From the NCBI RefSeq assembly GCF_016907675.1, contig NZ_JAFBCJ010000001.1, forward strand, positions 186,001-250,000: a DNA stretch of 64,000 nt. The letters are read 5' to 3'. The position numbers and the translations under genes were made by a program. This document shows, in pieces, positions 40,859 to 48,836 of the stretch (its first letter is position 1; each line of letters starts with the position of its first letter). This DNA is from Geodermatophilus bullaregiensis. GTDB taxonomy: Bacteria; Actinomycetota; Actinomycetes; Mycobacteriales; Geodermatophilaceae. Under the pieces are notes generated by a model. The model had not been told where the DNA came from, searched no databases, and saw only the letters and a program-made list of their open reading frames with translations.

Positions 40859-42106
40859 GTGCTCTACACCGCCTACGAGTGGCAGCAGCGGCTCACCGCC
40901 CCGGCCCGGACGACGTCCGCGCTGACCGCGCGGGCCATCGAGGCCCTGCCGGCGCCGCTGGCCGGGCTGCCCGCCCCGCGCCGGCTGCGGGCCGCCTGCC
41001 GGATCGTGGCCGACGCGCGCCCCACCCACGTCCGCCCCGAGTGGGGCATCGACGCGGTGGAGGTCGACGGGCGCAGCGCCGAGGTGGTCGTGGGGTCGGC
41101 CCTGTCGACGCCGTTCGCCGACGTCCTGCACTTCGCCAAGCCGGACGTGGGCGAGCAGCCCCGGGTGCTGGTCGTCGGCCCGATCTCCGGGCACTTCGCC
41201 ACCCTGCTGCGGCCCACCGTCCGCACCCTGCTGGCCGACCACGACGTGTACGTCGTCGACTGGCGCAACGCCCGCGACGTCCCCGTCTCGGCCGGCCGGT
41301 TCGGGCTCGACGAGTACGTCGACCACGTGCTGCAGGCGCTGCGGCACCTCGGCGGGGACACCCACGTCATGGCCGTGTGCCAGCCGGCGCCGCTGGTGCT
41401 GGCCGCCGTCGCCGTGCTGGCCGCGGCCGACGACCCGGCCCAGCCCCGCAGCGTCACGCTGATGGCCGGGCCCATCGACACCCGGGTCAACCCCAACCGG
41501 GTCAACCTCACCGCCGACCGCCACTCGCTGTCGCGGTACGAGCGGCTGCTCACCACCACCGTCCCGGCCCGCCACGCCGGCGCCGGGCGCCGGGTCTACC
41601 CCGGGGTCACCCAGCTGACGGCGTTCATGTCGATGAACCCCCGCCGGCACCTCGGGGCCCACCTCGGGATGTACCGGGCCATGGTCGCCGGCGACGAGGA
41701 GCGCGCCGCGGCCACCCGCTCCTTCTACGAGGAGTACGGCGCGGTCATGGACGTGCCCGCCGAGTTCTACCTGGAGACGCTGCAGCGGATCTTCATGGAG
41801 CACGACCTGCCCCGCGGCGTGTTCACCTGGCGCGGGCAGCCCGTGGACCCCTCGGTGATCACCCGCACCGCGCTGCTCACCGTCGAGGGCGCCCATGACG
41901 ACATGTGCTCGCCCGGCCAGACCGAGGCGGCGCACGCGCTGTGCACCGGGATCCCGGCCGAGCGCCGGCGCCACCACCTGCAGGACGGCGTCGGCCACTA
42001 CGGCGTCTTCGCCGGCTCGCGCTGGGAGCAGGAGATCTACCCGGTCTTCCGGGCGTTCGTCGCCGAGCAGGAGGACGCCTGCACGGCGGCGGCCACCGCG
42101 CTCTGA
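40859..42106 (+). CDS. phaZ: Intracellular polyhydroxyalkanoate depolymerase
   Basis: 415 aa. The opening LYTAYEWQQRLTAPAR is diagnostic of PhaZ1-type intracellular depolymerases. The nucleophile is Cys174 in AVCQPAPLVLAAVAVL (the CQP box, in place of GxSxG), with later acid/base residues in VEGAHDDMCSPGQT and VGHYGVFAGSRW. No signal peptide, consistent with a granule-bound cytosolic enzyme that mobilises PHB. The GTG at 40859 follows GAGGGAG. Third gene of the PHA group, 111 nt after the ligase. Confidence 0.92.
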   Translation: MLYTAYEWQQRLTAPARTTSALTARAIEALPAPLAGLPAPRRLRAACRIVADARPTHVRPEWGIDAVEVDGRSAEVVVGSALSTPFADVLHFAKPDVGEQPRVLVVGPISGHFATLLRPTVRTLLADHDVYVVDWRNARDVPVSAGRFGLDEYVDHVLQALRHLGGDTHVMAVCQPAPLVLAAVAVLAAADDPAQPRSVTLMAGPIDTRVNPNRVNLTADRHSLSRYERLLTTTVPARHAGAGRRVYPGVTQLTAFMSMNPRRHLGAHLGMYRAMVAGDEERAAATRSFYEEYGAVMDVPAEFYLETLQRIFMEHDLPRGVFTWRGQPVDPSVITRTALLTVEGAHDDMCSPGQTEAAHALCTGIPAERRRHHLQDGVGHYGVFAGSRWEQEIYPVFRAFVAEQEDACTAAATAL

Positions 42107-42183
42107 CGTCCGCCGGCGGGGGGACGGCGGGGCGGGACCGCGCCGGCCGGCTCCGGCGGGCACGTCCGGCCGGGCACCACCGA

Positions 42184-42232
42184 GCACCACGGCTGCCCGC
42201 GCACCCTTGCGGGGTGCGGGCAGCCGTGGTGC
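42184..42232 (+). terminator. Terminator after phaZ
   Basis: 17-bp perfect arms (42184-42200 and 42216-42232); the 15-nt loop contains a further GCACCC/GGGTGC pairing. It ends the PHA transcript. The remainder of the 365-nt gap 42107-42471 shows no gene. Confidence 0.7.
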
Positions 42233-42471
42233 GACGGCCGGGTGGCCGTGCCGCTCCGAGGTGTCCCACGACGCCGCGCACCCGTCGCGGCTGCAGCTCC
42301 CCGTCTCGCGCCGAGCGCCCGGGCGGGCCGTCCGGCCGTGACCCGGGTAACGTCGGCAGCGCCGTCCAGCTCGACCAGCCCCTGGATCCGGTTCCGACAC
42401 GACGACGCTCCGCGGCCGGGCCCCGCGACGTCGATCCCCCGAGGGGGCCGGCCGGCCCCGAGGACGGACCC

Positions 42472-42912
42472 ATGGACGCGCCGCTCTGGCAGGAGCAGCC
42501 ACCGCCACCCCTGCCCACCCCGGTGTACGACGGCGACATCGCCGCGGCGGCCGACCTCACCCACCACCGGGGACGCCTGCGCGAGGAGCTGCGCCGGCAG
42601 GCCGCTCCGCCGCGGGCCGGCGAGGACGACCTCGCGCGGCTGCTCCTGGCGTTCGAGGAGCTCACGTCCAACGGCCTGCGCCACGGCGGCCGGCCCGTGC
42701 ACGTCACCGTCACGCACGACGACGAGGGCTGGCTGGTCGACGTCACCGACGCCGCGCCCGACCGCTGGCCGGCGCCGGCCCTCGACCGCGACCCCGCGCA
42801 CGGGGGGCTGGGGCTGTACATGGTCGCCCGGCTGAGCGCGGCCCACGGCTGGTGGAGCGACCCGGTGAGCAAGCACGTGTGGGCCTGGGTGCGGCCCGCG
42901 CCGCCCACCTGA
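42472..42912 (+). CDS. HATPase_c anti-sigma/RsbW-like ATP-binding protein
   Basis: 146 aa single-domain GHKL ATPase. The N-box is ARLLLAFEELTSNGLRHGG, G1 region VTDAAPDR and G2 GGLGLYMVARLSAAHGW. Such stand-alone proteins are common in actinobacteria and act as anti-sigma kinases or partners of PP2C-type phosphatases and anti-sigma antagonists, none of which is adjacent. The ATG at 42472 has GAGGACGG upstream. The invariant ATP-lid motif is somewhat degenerate. The next gene is an ECF sigma factor, but ECF factors are not usual RsbW targets. Confidence 0.82.
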   Translation: MDAPLWQEQPPPPLPTPVYDGDIAAAADLTHHRGRLREELRRQAAPPRAGEDDLARLLLAFEELTSNGLRHGGRPVHVTVTHDDEGWLVDVTDAAPDRWPAPALDRDPAHGGLGLYMVARLSAAHGWWSDPVSKHVWAWVRPAPPT

Positions 42913-42987
42913 CCCGGGAGCGGCCGGGGGCCGGACGGGCCGGTGTCACATCCGGGACGGCGGCGGTGCTGTAAGGGTGTGGACGTC

Positions 42988-43584
42988 ATGAGGCAGGCAC
43001 CGGTCGCCGCCCTGTCGGCCGCCGCGGTGCGCGGGGTCGCGCCGGGGCGCACCGGACGGAGGGACGGGACCGTGGCGGGTGCGGGGGGCGCCGTCCGGGC
43101 CGACCTTGAACAGGTCTTCCGCGCCTGCTACCCGGGGGTGGTCGGCGTCGCCGCCCGCGTCCTCGGTTCCCGGGACGAGGCCGAGGACGTCGCCCAGGAG
43201 GCCTTCCTGGCCTTCGGCCGCACCGCCGTCCCGGCCGCCGAGGCGCCGCGCTGGCTGGCGGTCGCCGCCGCCCACACGGCGCTCAACCACCTGCGCTCGG
43301 GCCGCCGCCGCACGGCCCGCGAGGAGGCCGCCGCGGACGGCGAGTCGGAGACGCCCGACGTCGCCGACGCCGTCGTCGTCCGCGAGGAGCACGGCCGGGT
43401 GCGTGCCGCACTCGCCCGGCTGCCCCGCCGGCAGGCCGTCGCCCTCGTCCTGCGGCACAGCGGCCTGAGCTACGCCGACGTGGCCGCCGCCCTGGACCTG
43501 TCCCCCGGCAGCGTCGGCACGACCGTGCGACGCGCCGAGTCCGCCCTTCGCGAGGAGTTGACCCGCCATGCGCCATCCCACTGA
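42988..43584 (+). CDS. ECF-family RNA polymerase sigma factor
   Basis: 198 aa. Region 2: LEQVFRACYPGVVGVAARVL followed by GSRDEAEDVAQEAFLAFGR; region 4: ALARLPRRQAVALVLRHSGL then SYADVAAALDLSPGSVGTTV and RRAESALREEL. The N-terminal 30 residues are a non-conserved tail; starts at GTG 42943 or a later GTG are possible. The last codons overlap the anti-sigma gene by 17 nt, so the pair is translationally coupled. Recognises its own promoter class by family analogy. Confidence 0.9.
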   Translation: MRQAPVAALSAAAVRGVAPGRTGRRDGTVAGAGGAVRADLEQVFRACYPGVVGVAARVLGSRDEAEDVAQEAFLAFGRTAVPAAEAPRWLAVAAAHTALNHLRSGRRRTAREEAAADGESETPDVADAVVVREEHGRVRAALARLPRRQAVALVLRHSGLSYADVAAALDLSPGSVGTTVRRAESALREELTRHAPSH

Positions 43585-44653
43585 CGGGACCCTGCGCCGC
43601 CTGCTCGACGAGCCGGCCGGCGTCCCCGACGACGACCGCACCCACGTCGCCGGCTGCGCCCAGTGCCGGCGCGGCCTGACCGCCGTCCGGGAGGACGCCG
43701 CGGCCGCCACCGCCGCGCTGTCCGCGGCCGCCACCCCCGACGTCGACCTGGCGTGGGGGCGGTTCGCCGCGCACGTCGCCGCCGACGCCCGGGGCCGGGC
43801 GGCCGCGCCCGCTCCGGCGCCGGCCCGGCGGTGGCGCCGGGCCCTGCGCAGCCCCGTGGCCGCCGCCCTCGGCGTCGCCCTGGTCCTGGGCGGGGCCGGT
43901 GCCGCGGCCGCCGCCGACTGGCTGCAGGTCTTCCGCACCGAGGAGGTCGCCGCGCTCCCGGTCAGCAGCACCGACCTGGTCGGGCTGCCGGACCTCTCCG
44001 CCTACGGCGACCTGGAGCTGGTCACCGACCCCGGCGTGCACGAGGTCGCCGACGCCGCGGCCGCCGAGGAGGAGACCGGCCTCGACGTGCCGCAGGTGGA
44101 CGCCCTCCCCGCCGGGGTGACCGGTGAGCCGGCCTACACCGTGGGCGGGCAGGCGGTCGCGGAGTTCACCTTCTCCGCCGACCGGGCCGCCCAGGCGGCC
44201 GCCGAGGCCGGCGAGACGGTGCCCCCGCCGCCGGCCGGGCTCGACGGCAGCACCTTCCGGCTGGTGGCCGGCCCGGGTGTCGCCGCCGTGTGGTCGGAGG
44301 CACGGGGCGTGCCCGCGCTCGTCGTCGCCCGGGTGACCGCGCCCAGCGCGTTCTCCTCCGGCGTCCCGTTCGAGACCGCGCGCGACTACCTGCTGTCCCT
44401 CCCGGGGCTGCCCGACGAGCTGGCGGCGCAGCTGGAGGACTTCACCGCCGACGGCACCACGCTGCCGCTGCCGGTGCCCGCCGAGCTGGCCACGTCCTCC
44501 ACCGCGGACGTCGGCGGGCAGGAGGCCACCGTCCTGGCCACCCGCGACGGCACCGTGACCGGCGTGGTGTGGGTCGAGGACGGCGTCGTCACCGGGGTCG
44601 CCGGCTCGCTGAGCGAGGACGAGGTCCTCGCCGTCGCCCGGGGGCTGCGCTGA
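43568..44653 (+). CDS. Membrane-anchored anti-sigma factor
   Basis: 361 aa. The N-terminus has the anti-sigma zinc motif H-x3-C-x2-C (THVAGCAQC), one membrane helix at about 97-122 (SPVAAALGVALVLGGAGAAAAA), and a 240-residue external domain with DYLLSLPGLPDELAAQLEDF and repeated VTG..W.EDGVVTGVAGSLS strands. It should hold the preceding ECF sigma inactive until a signal outside the membrane is sensed. Overlaps the sigma gene at the start and touches the ABC gene at the end. Confidence 0.85.
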   Translation: MRHPTDGTLRRLLDEPAGVPDDDRTHVAGCAQCRRGLTAVREDAAAATAALSAAATPDVDLAWGRFAAHVAADARGRAAAPAPAPARRWRRALRSPVAAALGVALVLGGAGAAAAADWLQVFRTEEVAALPVSSTDLVGLPDLSAYGDLELVTDPGVHEVADAAAAEEETGLDVPQVDALPAGVTGEPAYTVGGQAVAEFTFSADRAAQAAAEAGETVPPPPAGLDGSTFRLVAGPGVAAVWSEARGVPALVVARVTAPSAFSSGVPFETARDYLLSLPGLPDELAAQLEDFTADGTTLPLPVPAELATSSTADVGGQEATVLATRDGTVTGVVWVEDGVVTGVAGSLSEDEVLAVARGLR

Positions 44654-44721
44654 CCGCCGTCGGCACCGCCACCGCCGGGGACGCCGACCGGCTGCTCGCG
44701 CAGCTGCCGCCGTCCCCGGCG

Positions 44722-45618
44722 GTGTGGTGCTCGGGGCTGCGCAAGCGGTACGGACGGCGGACCGCGGTCGACGGCGTCTCCTTCGCCGTCGGCCGCGGCG
44801 AGGTCCTGGGCCTGCTCGGGCCCAACGGCGCCGGCAAGACGAGCGTGATCAAGATGCTGCTCGGGCTGGTCCGCCCGGACGCCGGCGAGGTGCTGCTCCT
44901 CGGCCGGCGGGGGCGCGACCCGCGGGCCCGCGAGCGGGTCGGCTACCTGCCCGAGCTCTTCCGCTACCAGCCGTGGCTGACGGCGGCGGAGGTGCTCGCC
45001 CTGCACGTGCGGCTGGCCGGCGCCCGCGTCCCCGGCGAGGAGCAGCGGGACTGCCTGGCGCTGGTGGGCCTGGCCGAGCGGGCCGGCGACCGGGTCGGCG
45101 GCTTCTCCAAGGGCATGCAGCAGCGGCTGGGCCTGGCCGTGGCGCTCGTCGCGCGCCCGGAGCTCGTCGTCCTCGACGAGCCGACCAGCGCGCTGGACCC
45201 GCTCGGGCGGGTCGACGTCCGTGACATCGTGCTCTCGCTCAGGGAGCGCGGGGTGGCGGTGCTGCTGAACTCCCACCTCATCGGCGAGGTCGAGCGGGTC
45301 TGCGACCGGGTCGTGATCCTCGACCGCGGGCGGGTCGCCGCCTCCGGCACGCTGACGGAGCTGCTCGGCCAGCGGGAGGTGCGGCTGCGGCTGGGCGGGG
45401 TGACCGCGGCCGCGGAGGCCCGGATGGCCGCGGTCGGCGCGCTGCACCGCACCGGCGAGGAGTTCACCGTCGCGCTGCCGGGCGACGACGACGGGTCCGC
45501 GGTGCCGGGGCTGGTCGCCGACCTGGTGGGCCTGGGTGTGCGGGTGCACGCGGTGGAGCCGGTGCGGATCAGCCTGGAGGAGCGGCTGCTGGGCATCCTG
45601 CGGGAGGAGCACCCGTGA
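44722..45618 (+). CDS. ABC-2-type exporter ATPase
   Basis: 298 aa. VWCSGLRKRYGRRTAVDGVS is a standard opening; Walker A GPNGAGKTSVIKMLLG, Q-loop YLPELFRYQPWLT, signature FSKGMQQRLGLAVALV, Walker B LVVLDEPTSALDPLG and H-loop VLLNSHLIGEVE. The GTG at 44722 matches the usual N-terminus but lacks a ribosome site; a CTG at 44650 overlapping the anti-sigma stop as CTGA is an alternative that adds 24 residues. With the permease it forms an exporter, probably a target of the upstream sigma factor. Confidence 0.88.
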   Translation: MWCSGLRKRYGRRTAVDGVSFAVGRGEVLGLLGPNGAGKTSVIKMLLGLVRPDAGEVLLLGRRGRDPRARERVGYLPELFRYQPWLTAAEVLALHVRLAGARVPGEEQRDCLALVGLAERAGDRVGGFSKGMQQRLGLAVALVARPELVVLDEPTSALDPLGRVDVRDIVLSLRERGVAVLLNSHLIGEVERVCDRVVILDRGRVAASGTLTELLGQREVRLRLGGVTAAAEARMAAVGALHRTGEEFTVALPGDDDGSAVPGLVADLVGLGVRVHAVEPVRISLEERLLGILREEHP

Positions 45619-46532
45619 CCGGGCTGGCGCACGACCGCGGCACGGCCGGCCGGAGGGCCGACGAGCGCGCGCGGGGAGGGGCCGCGACCGTCCTGACCGT
45701 CGCCGGGCTGACGCTGCGCGAGGCGGCCCGCCGCAAGGTGCTGCGCGCGCTGGGCGTGCTCACGGTCGCGCTGCTGGGCCTGTCGGCCTGGGGCTTCGCG
45801 AAGCTGGCGTCGGTCGATCCGGAGTTCGGCGCGCTGACCAGCGGTGAGGCCCGGCTGGTCGCCTCCCAGCTGCTCAACCTGGTGATGTTCGGCCTGAGCC
45901 TCATCGCGGCGCTCGGCACGGCGTTCCTGGCCGGGCCGACGCTGTCCGGCGAGGTCGAGTCGGGCATGGCGCTGTCCGTGCTGGCCCGGCCGGTGCGCCG
46001 CGCCACCGTGCTGCTCGGCAAGTGGCTGGGCCTGGTGGTCTTCGGCAGCGGTTTCGTCGCCGTCGCGGGGCTGGCGCAGTTCCTCGTCGTCCAGGTGACG
46101 GTCGGCTACTGGCCCCCCGACCCGGTCACCGGCCTGCTGCTGCTCGCCGCGCAGACGACGGTGTTGATGACGCTGGCGCTGCTGCTGTCCACCGCCGTCT
46201 CCCCCATGGCCTCGGGCATCGTCGCGGTCGGCCTGTTCGGCGCGACCTGGGTGGCCGGCGTCGTCGGCAGCGTGGGCGAGGTCGTCGGCAACGACGGCGT
46301 GGCCCAGGTGGGCACGGTCTCGCGGATGCTGCTGCCCACCGACGGGCTCTGGCGCGGCGCCATGCACGCCTTCCAGGACTCGACGGCGCTGAGCTCGTTC
46401 GGCGCCGACTTCGAGGGCTCGCCGTTCCTCGGTGTCGCCCCGCTCAGCGCCGGCTACCTGGCCTGGGTGGTCGTGTGGACCGCCCTCATCGGGAGCCTCG
46501 CCGCGCTGTCGTTCAGCCGCCGGGACGTGTGA
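45615..46532 (+). CDS. ABC-2-type exporter permease
   Basis: 305 aa, six helices. TLREAARRKVLRALGVLTVA is the characteristic N-terminal amphipathic/first-helix segment; GEVESGMALSVLARPVRRAT and VLLGKWLGLVVFGSGFVAV follow, as in ABC-2 permeases. The GTG at 45615 overlaps the ATPase stop (GTGA). The cargo is unknown; control by the ECF sigma/anti-sigma pair is inferred from the tight gene order. Confidence 0.88.
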   Translation: MTGLAHDRGTAGRRADERARGGAATVLTVAGLTLREAARRKVLRALGVLTVALLGLSAWGFAKLASVDPEFGALTSGEARLVASQLLNLVMFGLSLIAALGTAFLAGPTLSGEVESGMALSVLARPVRRATVLLGKWLGLVVFGSGFVAVAGLAQFLVVQVTVGYWPPDPVTGLLLLAAQTTVLMTLALLLSTAVSPMASGIVAVGLFGATWVAGVVGSVGEVVGNDGVAQVGTVSRMLLPTDGLWRGAMHAFQDSTALSSFGADFEGSPFLGVAPLSAGYLAWVVVWTALIGSLAALSFSRRDV

Positions 46533-46535
46533 GGC

Positions 46536-47699
46536 TCAGGCGAGCGACCGCGGGACCGCCGGCCGGCCGCGCGGCTCGACGAAGCGGGTGAGCAGCGGGC
46601 CGGCCACGGCGAGGACGAGCACGTAGCCGGTGGCCAGCGGCCCGACCTCCGGGATGCCGGCCGCCACCGCCAGGCCGGCGACGACGATCGAGAACTCGCC
46701 GCGGGCCACCAGCGCCGTCCCGGCGCGCCACCGGCCGGGCACGGCGACGCCGTCGCGCCGCGCGGCGAACCAGCCGGTCGCGACCTTGGTGCCGGCCGTG
46801 ACCACGGCGAGCAGCAGGACGGCGGGCAGCACGGGGACCAGCGCGGCGGGGTCGGTGGACAGGCCGAAGGCCACGAAGAAGGTCGCCGCGAACAGGTCGC
46901 GCAGCGGCCCGAGCACCGACCGCGCCCGCTCGGCGAAGGACGCCGGCAGCGCGAGCCCCACCAGGAAGGCGCCCACGGCCGCGGACACCCCCAGCGACTG
47001 GGCCAGCCCGGCGACCAGCAGGGTGAGCCCGACCACGCGCAGCAGCAGCTGCTCGTCGTCGGCCGAGCCCAGCAGCCGGCCGAGCCGGTGCCCCTGCCGC
47101 TGGGCCGCCAGCAGCGCCAGTGCCACCGCGCCGCCGGCGAGGCAGGCGCCGGCGAGCGCCGTTCCCGGTCCCCCGCCGGCGAGCGAGACGGCGAGCAGCG
47201 GCAGGAACAGCGCCATCGCGAGGTCCTCGAGCACCAGCACGGAGAGCACCGCGGGGGTCTCCCGGTTGGCCAGCCGGCCCAGGTCGCCGAGCAGCCGGGC
47301 GACGATGCCCGACGAGGAGATCCAGGTGACGCCGGCCAGCGCCAGCGCCCCCTGCCACGGCAGGCCCAGCAGGAGACCGGCCACGAACCCCGGCGGGGCG
47401 TTGAGCAGCAGGTCGACCAGCCCCGAGGGGCCGTGGTGCCGCAGCGAGGTGAACAGCTCGTCGGCGGAGAACTCCAGTCCGAGGGCCAGCAGCAGGAGCA
47501 CGACGCCGATCTCGGCGGCCGCCTCGATGAACGGCTCGGAGGTGGTCAGCGGGACGACCCCGCCCTCACCCACCGCGAGCGCGGCGACCAGCACGAACGG
47601 CACCGAGGACAGGCCCAGGCGACGGGCCAGCAGGCCGAGCAGGGACAACCCCGTGAACAGCAGGCCGAGCTCGACCAGCAGCTGGGCGACGTGGTCCAC
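46536..47699 (-). CDS. CPA2 cation:proton antiporter, KhtU/KefB-like
   Basis: 387 aa with 11-12 helices. Conserved CPA2 segments: EIGVVLLLLALGLEFSADEL, GVTWISSSGIVARLLGDLGR, VLVLEDLAMALFLPLL (Asp of the ion site), GVSAAVGAFLVGLALPAS and TALVARGEFSIVVAGLA. No C-terminal KTN domain; the regulatory TrkA-C part is the separate upstream gene, as in Bacillus KhtTU. The GTG at 47699 lies 9 nt after the KhtT-like stop. Probably K+/H+ exchange. Confidence 0.9.
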   Translation of the reverse strand: MDHVAQLLVELGLLFTGLSLLGLLARRLGLSSVPFVLVAALAVGEGGVVPLTTSEPFIEAAAEIGVVLLLLALGLEFSADELFTSLRHHGPSGLVDLLLNAPPGFVAGLLLGLPWQGALALAGVTWISSSGIVARLLGDLGRLANRETPAVLSVLVLEDLAMALFLPLLAVSLAGGGPGTALAGACLAGGAVALALLAAQRQGHRLGRLLGSADDEQLLLRVVGLTLLVAGLAQSLGVSAAVGAFLVGLALPASFAERARSVLGPLRDLFAATFFVAFGLSTDPAALVPVLPAVLLLAVVTAGTKVATGWFAARRDGVAVPGRWRAGTALVARGEFSIVVAGLAVAAGIPEVGPLATGYVLVLAVAGPLLTRFVEPRGRPAVPRSLA

Positions 47700-47708
47700 C
47701 GGCCGGTC

Positions 47709-48194
47709 CTACGCCGGCCCGTCGAGGCGGCGTCGCAGCTCCTCCAGCCCCCGGGCCGAGCCGATCGCGACCAGGACGTCCCCGGCGCGCAGGGGGTCGG
47801 CCGGCCCGGGGGACGGCACGACGTCGGTGTCGCGGACGATCGCCACGATCGAGCAACCGGTCAGGGTGCGGGCCCGGGTGTCGCCCAGCGGGCGGCCGGC
47901 GAAGGGCGAGCCCGCACCGATCGGGAACCGGCCCGACTCCAGCCCGGGGACCTCACGCGAGAGGTCGGCGAAGCGCTGGGTGAGCCGGGGCGCGCCCAGC
48001 ACCTCCGCGACGGCCTCGACCTCGTCCGGCTCGAGGTGCAGCACGCCGCGCGCCCGGTCGGGGTCGCGCCGGTCGTAGACGGCGACCTCGGCCGCCCCCT
48101 CCCTCCGGAGCACGATGCCGAGCACCTCACCGGCACGGGTCCGCAGCCGGTACCGGACGCCGACCCCCGGCAGCATGGTCTCCTCGAGGTCCAT
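47709..48194 (-). CDS. KhtT-like antiporter regulatory subunit with TrkA-C domain
   Basis: 161 aa cytosolic protein. N-terminal ETMLPGVGVRYRLRTRAGE matches the KhtT opening (TxLPGIGxKY), and the C-terminal RCK_C/TrkA-C domain reads LGDTRARTLTGCSIVAIVRD then PLRAGDVLVAIGSARGLEEL. KhtT gates KhtU, with c-di-AMP as the ligand in Bacillus; ligand contacts cannot be verified here. ATG at 48194, no clear ribosome site. Confidence 0.88.
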   Translation of the reverse strand: MDLEETMLPGVGVRYRLRTRAGEVLGIVLRREGAAEVAVYDRRDPDRARGVLHLEPDEVEAVAEVLGAPRLTQRFADLSREVPGLESGRFPIGAGSPFAGRPLGDTRARTLTGCSIVAIVRDTDVVPSPGPADPLRAGDVLVAIGSARGLEELRRRLDGPA

Positions 48195-48276
48195 GCCGGC
48201 ATGGTCGCAGCCCGCACCCGCGCGGTTCCGGGACGATCAGCCGGCCGATCGCCCCGGCGGTCCCGGGGCGGCGGCC

Positions 48277-48789
48277 TCACCCCGCGGCGACGCCCGACGC
48301 GGTCCCGGACCGGACGACGACGACCGGGCACGGGGCGTGACGCACGCACTGGTCGCTCACCGAGCCGAGGACCAGCCCGGCGAACCCGCCCCTCCCCCGT
48401 GCGCCGACCACCAGCAGGTCGGCGCGGGCGGCGGACCCGATCAGCCCGCGGGCCGGCGAGCCGTGCGTCACGTGACAGGTCACGGACAGGGACGGGTCCA
48501 GTCCCGCGGACGCCACGTGCGCCTCGAGCTGCTCCCGCACCGCGGTCTCGAAGTCCTCCAGCGGCGGCACGTACCCGGGCTCCCAGGTCGACGGCCGCGG
48601 CGCGGTGGTCATCTTCCAGGCGCGCAGCACGTGCAGCGGGTACCCGGCCCGGCGGGCCAGGTCGGCGGCCCACTGCAGCGCCTCCTGCGCGCACGCGGAG
48701 CCGTCGTGGCCCACGAGCACGCCGCCCGCGACGTCCGCCACCTCCGCGACGCCGTCGTCGTCCGCCTCTGCGTCGATCAACTCCGTCAT
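48277..48789 (-). CDS. Universal stress protein (UspA family)
   Basis: 170 aa single-domain Usp. GGVLVGHDGSACAQEALQWA is the first strand and helix, and the ATP-binding signature G-x2-G-x9-G-S/T is present in VGARGRGGFAGLVLGSVSDQ, followed by HAPCPVVVVR. ATP-binding type by motif. The 27-residue acidic head is unusual but short. It stands 82 nt upstream of khtT on the same strand and may be co-expressed under stress. Confidence 0.92.
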   Translation of the reverse strand: MTELIDAEADDDGVAEVADVAGGVLVGHDGSACAQEALQWAADLARRAGYPLHVLRAWKMTTAPRPSTWEPGYVPPLEDFETAVREQLEAHVASAGLDPSLSVTCHVTHGSPARGLIGSAARADLLVVGARGRGGFAGLVLGSVSDQCVRHAPCPVVVVRSGTASGVAAG

Positions 48790-48836
48790 GGGCGGAGCCT
48801 ACGGCGGAGGGGGGCGTCCGCGGCCGCGGACGACGG

